From Thiotrichaceae bacterium (GTDB lineage: Bacteria > Pseudomonadota > Gammaproteobacteria > Thiotrichales > Thiotrichaceae), in contig JALWMR010000222.1 in assembly GCA_027083815.1 (NCBI GenBank), positions 1 through 32,721 of the forward strand: a DNA stretch of 32,721 nt. Direction: 5' to 3'. Below the pieces are notes generated by a model. The model was not told the origin of the DNA and did not search any database. It saw only the letters and a program-made list of their open reading frames with translations. The position numbers and the translations under genes are program-made. Of this stretch, positions 32,134-32,721 are shown in pieces; the first letter of the stretch is position 1, and every line of letters starts with the position of its first letter.

Positions 32134-32721
32134 AAAATACCCTCCAGGCCATCCGATACGGAAAGCGGCTTTCGTCCCAAAAATTTTATCAGGGCTGCAC
32201 TGTCAGAAACATTATGTTGCTCCAGCATACGCAAACTATCCGGATTAAAAATAGCCAGATTAATAAATTTACCCAGCCTTGACAGTTTCATCATCGCCTT
32301 CATTGGCACCGAGATAAAAACAGGGCTGAAACGATTACCCCGCAGCAACAGCATCCATTGCCGATAGCTAAGCGCCGCCTGCCCTACGACATCTATGGTT
32401 TGTCGCGGTGTCACATCGTCATCCAATGATCGCAGAACGGTCGCCACCACATCAGAGATATGAACCGGCTGCAACATTTGCTGGCCTTCATCAAAAAGCA
32501 TAATAACAGGCATACGACTAAGCTTCTTAAACAGTGCAAAACTGGCACCACCTTCCCCATAAATCAGGGAAGGGCGCAAAATAAACCAGTCAATATCCAT
32601 GCCACGCAAAGCATCATCAGCTGCTTTTTTGCTCATGTGATAAGGCACAATGGCTTTATCATCTGCACCCAGTGCCGAAATTTGAATCACCCGCTTTACA
32701 CCCACTTTCTCACAGGCCTGA
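32130..32721 (-). CDS. NAD(P)-dependent epimerase/SDR family protein (5' part beyond the window)
   Basis: About 197 residues of the C-terminal part are seen; the frame stays open to the edge (QACEKVGVKRVIQISALGAD). A GTG near 32705 is unlikely to be the start because the coding pattern continues upstream. YHMSKKAADD holds the Tyr-x-x-x-Lys-like active pair of extended or atypical SDRs, and WFILRPSLIYGEGG is the usual strand after it. VHISDVVATVLRSL is also typical. The Rossmann NAD-binding motif lies outside the window. It resembles the NAD(P)H-binding proteins commonly encoded with DUF2269 and DUF4166. Substrate unknown. Confidence 0.85.
   Translation of the reverse strand, partial: QACEKVGVKRVIQISALGADDKAIVPYHMSKKAADDALRGMDIDWFILRPSLIYGEGGASFALFKKLSRMPVIMLFDEGQQMLQPVHISDVVATVLRSLDDDVTPRQTIDVVGQAALSYRQWMLLLRGNRFSPVFISVPMKAMMKLSRLGKFINLAIFNPDSLRMLEQHNVSDSAALIKFLGRKPLSVSDGLEGIL

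Overview
The window looks like about 33 kb of the chromosome of a moderately AT-rich, free-living gammaproteobacterium. The support is a cluster of genes usual for that class: ileS-lspA, the yibN-grxC-secB-gpsA order, envC followed by ctpA, and the methionine sulfoxide repair pair msrP/msrQ. The genus cannot be told from the sequence. No tRNA, rRNA, CRISPR array or prophage was seen.

Layout. Positions 1-396 hold a transposase tail and a small inverted-repeat element. Positions 395-6265/6316 (minus strand) carry a tight five-gene operon: a MotA/TolQ/ExbB-type channel, two small ExbD-like single-pass proteins, a membrane TPR-like protein, and a membrane protein with an HExxH metallopeptidase motif. 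I do not recognise this set as a named system. It is the best candidate here for an undescribed envelope machine driven by ion flow. Then come an exported rhodanese (6466-6936), msrQ and msrP (7320-9069), two exported spondin-domain proteins (9161-10614), an OmpR-type two-component system (10732-12966), lspA and ileS (12970-16348), and a Pit phosphate transporter with its DUF47 partner (16486-18209), all on the minus strand. The plus strand takes over with a tctC-tctB-tctA carboxylate transporter (18418-21385), an AP2-like protein (21778-22374) and ilvD (22537-24387). gpsA, secB, grxC, yibN and a persulfide-sensor-like ArsR regulator (24476-27270) are on the minus strand. envC, ctpA and a YajL/DJ-1 protein (27513-30966) are on the plus strand. 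A minus-strand SDR-DUF2269-DUF4166 operon runs off the right edge.

The most striking feature is how heavily the intergenic space is filled with small repeats. There are four types: (a) a short G-run hairpin repeat, seven copies; (b) M1, an element with IS5-like ends, two copies that bracket the five-gene operon with their inner ends facing it; (c) M2, a 269-bp element with TTAAGGA ends, two full copies plus two single ends; (d) M3, a 147-bp element, two copies, each between two same-strand genes that are normally neighbours. Several of these ends lie flush with gene ends and supply stop codons, and in one case a possible start codon.

How the genes may work together (inference): the two-component regulator sits just upstream of the spondin genes, whose promoter carries a perfect 8-bp direct repeat with the 11-bp period typical of OmpR/PhoB-family sites. 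The ArsR protein has a cysteine pair spaced as in SqrR/BigR and lies beside a rhodanese and a glutaredoxin, which suggests sulfide or persulfide sensing. Of the gene-free stretches over 300 bp, 6937-7319 and 21386-21777 are almost entirely filled by repeats and M2 copies. The shorter gaps at 18210-18417 and 26723-26919 show nothing I can call.
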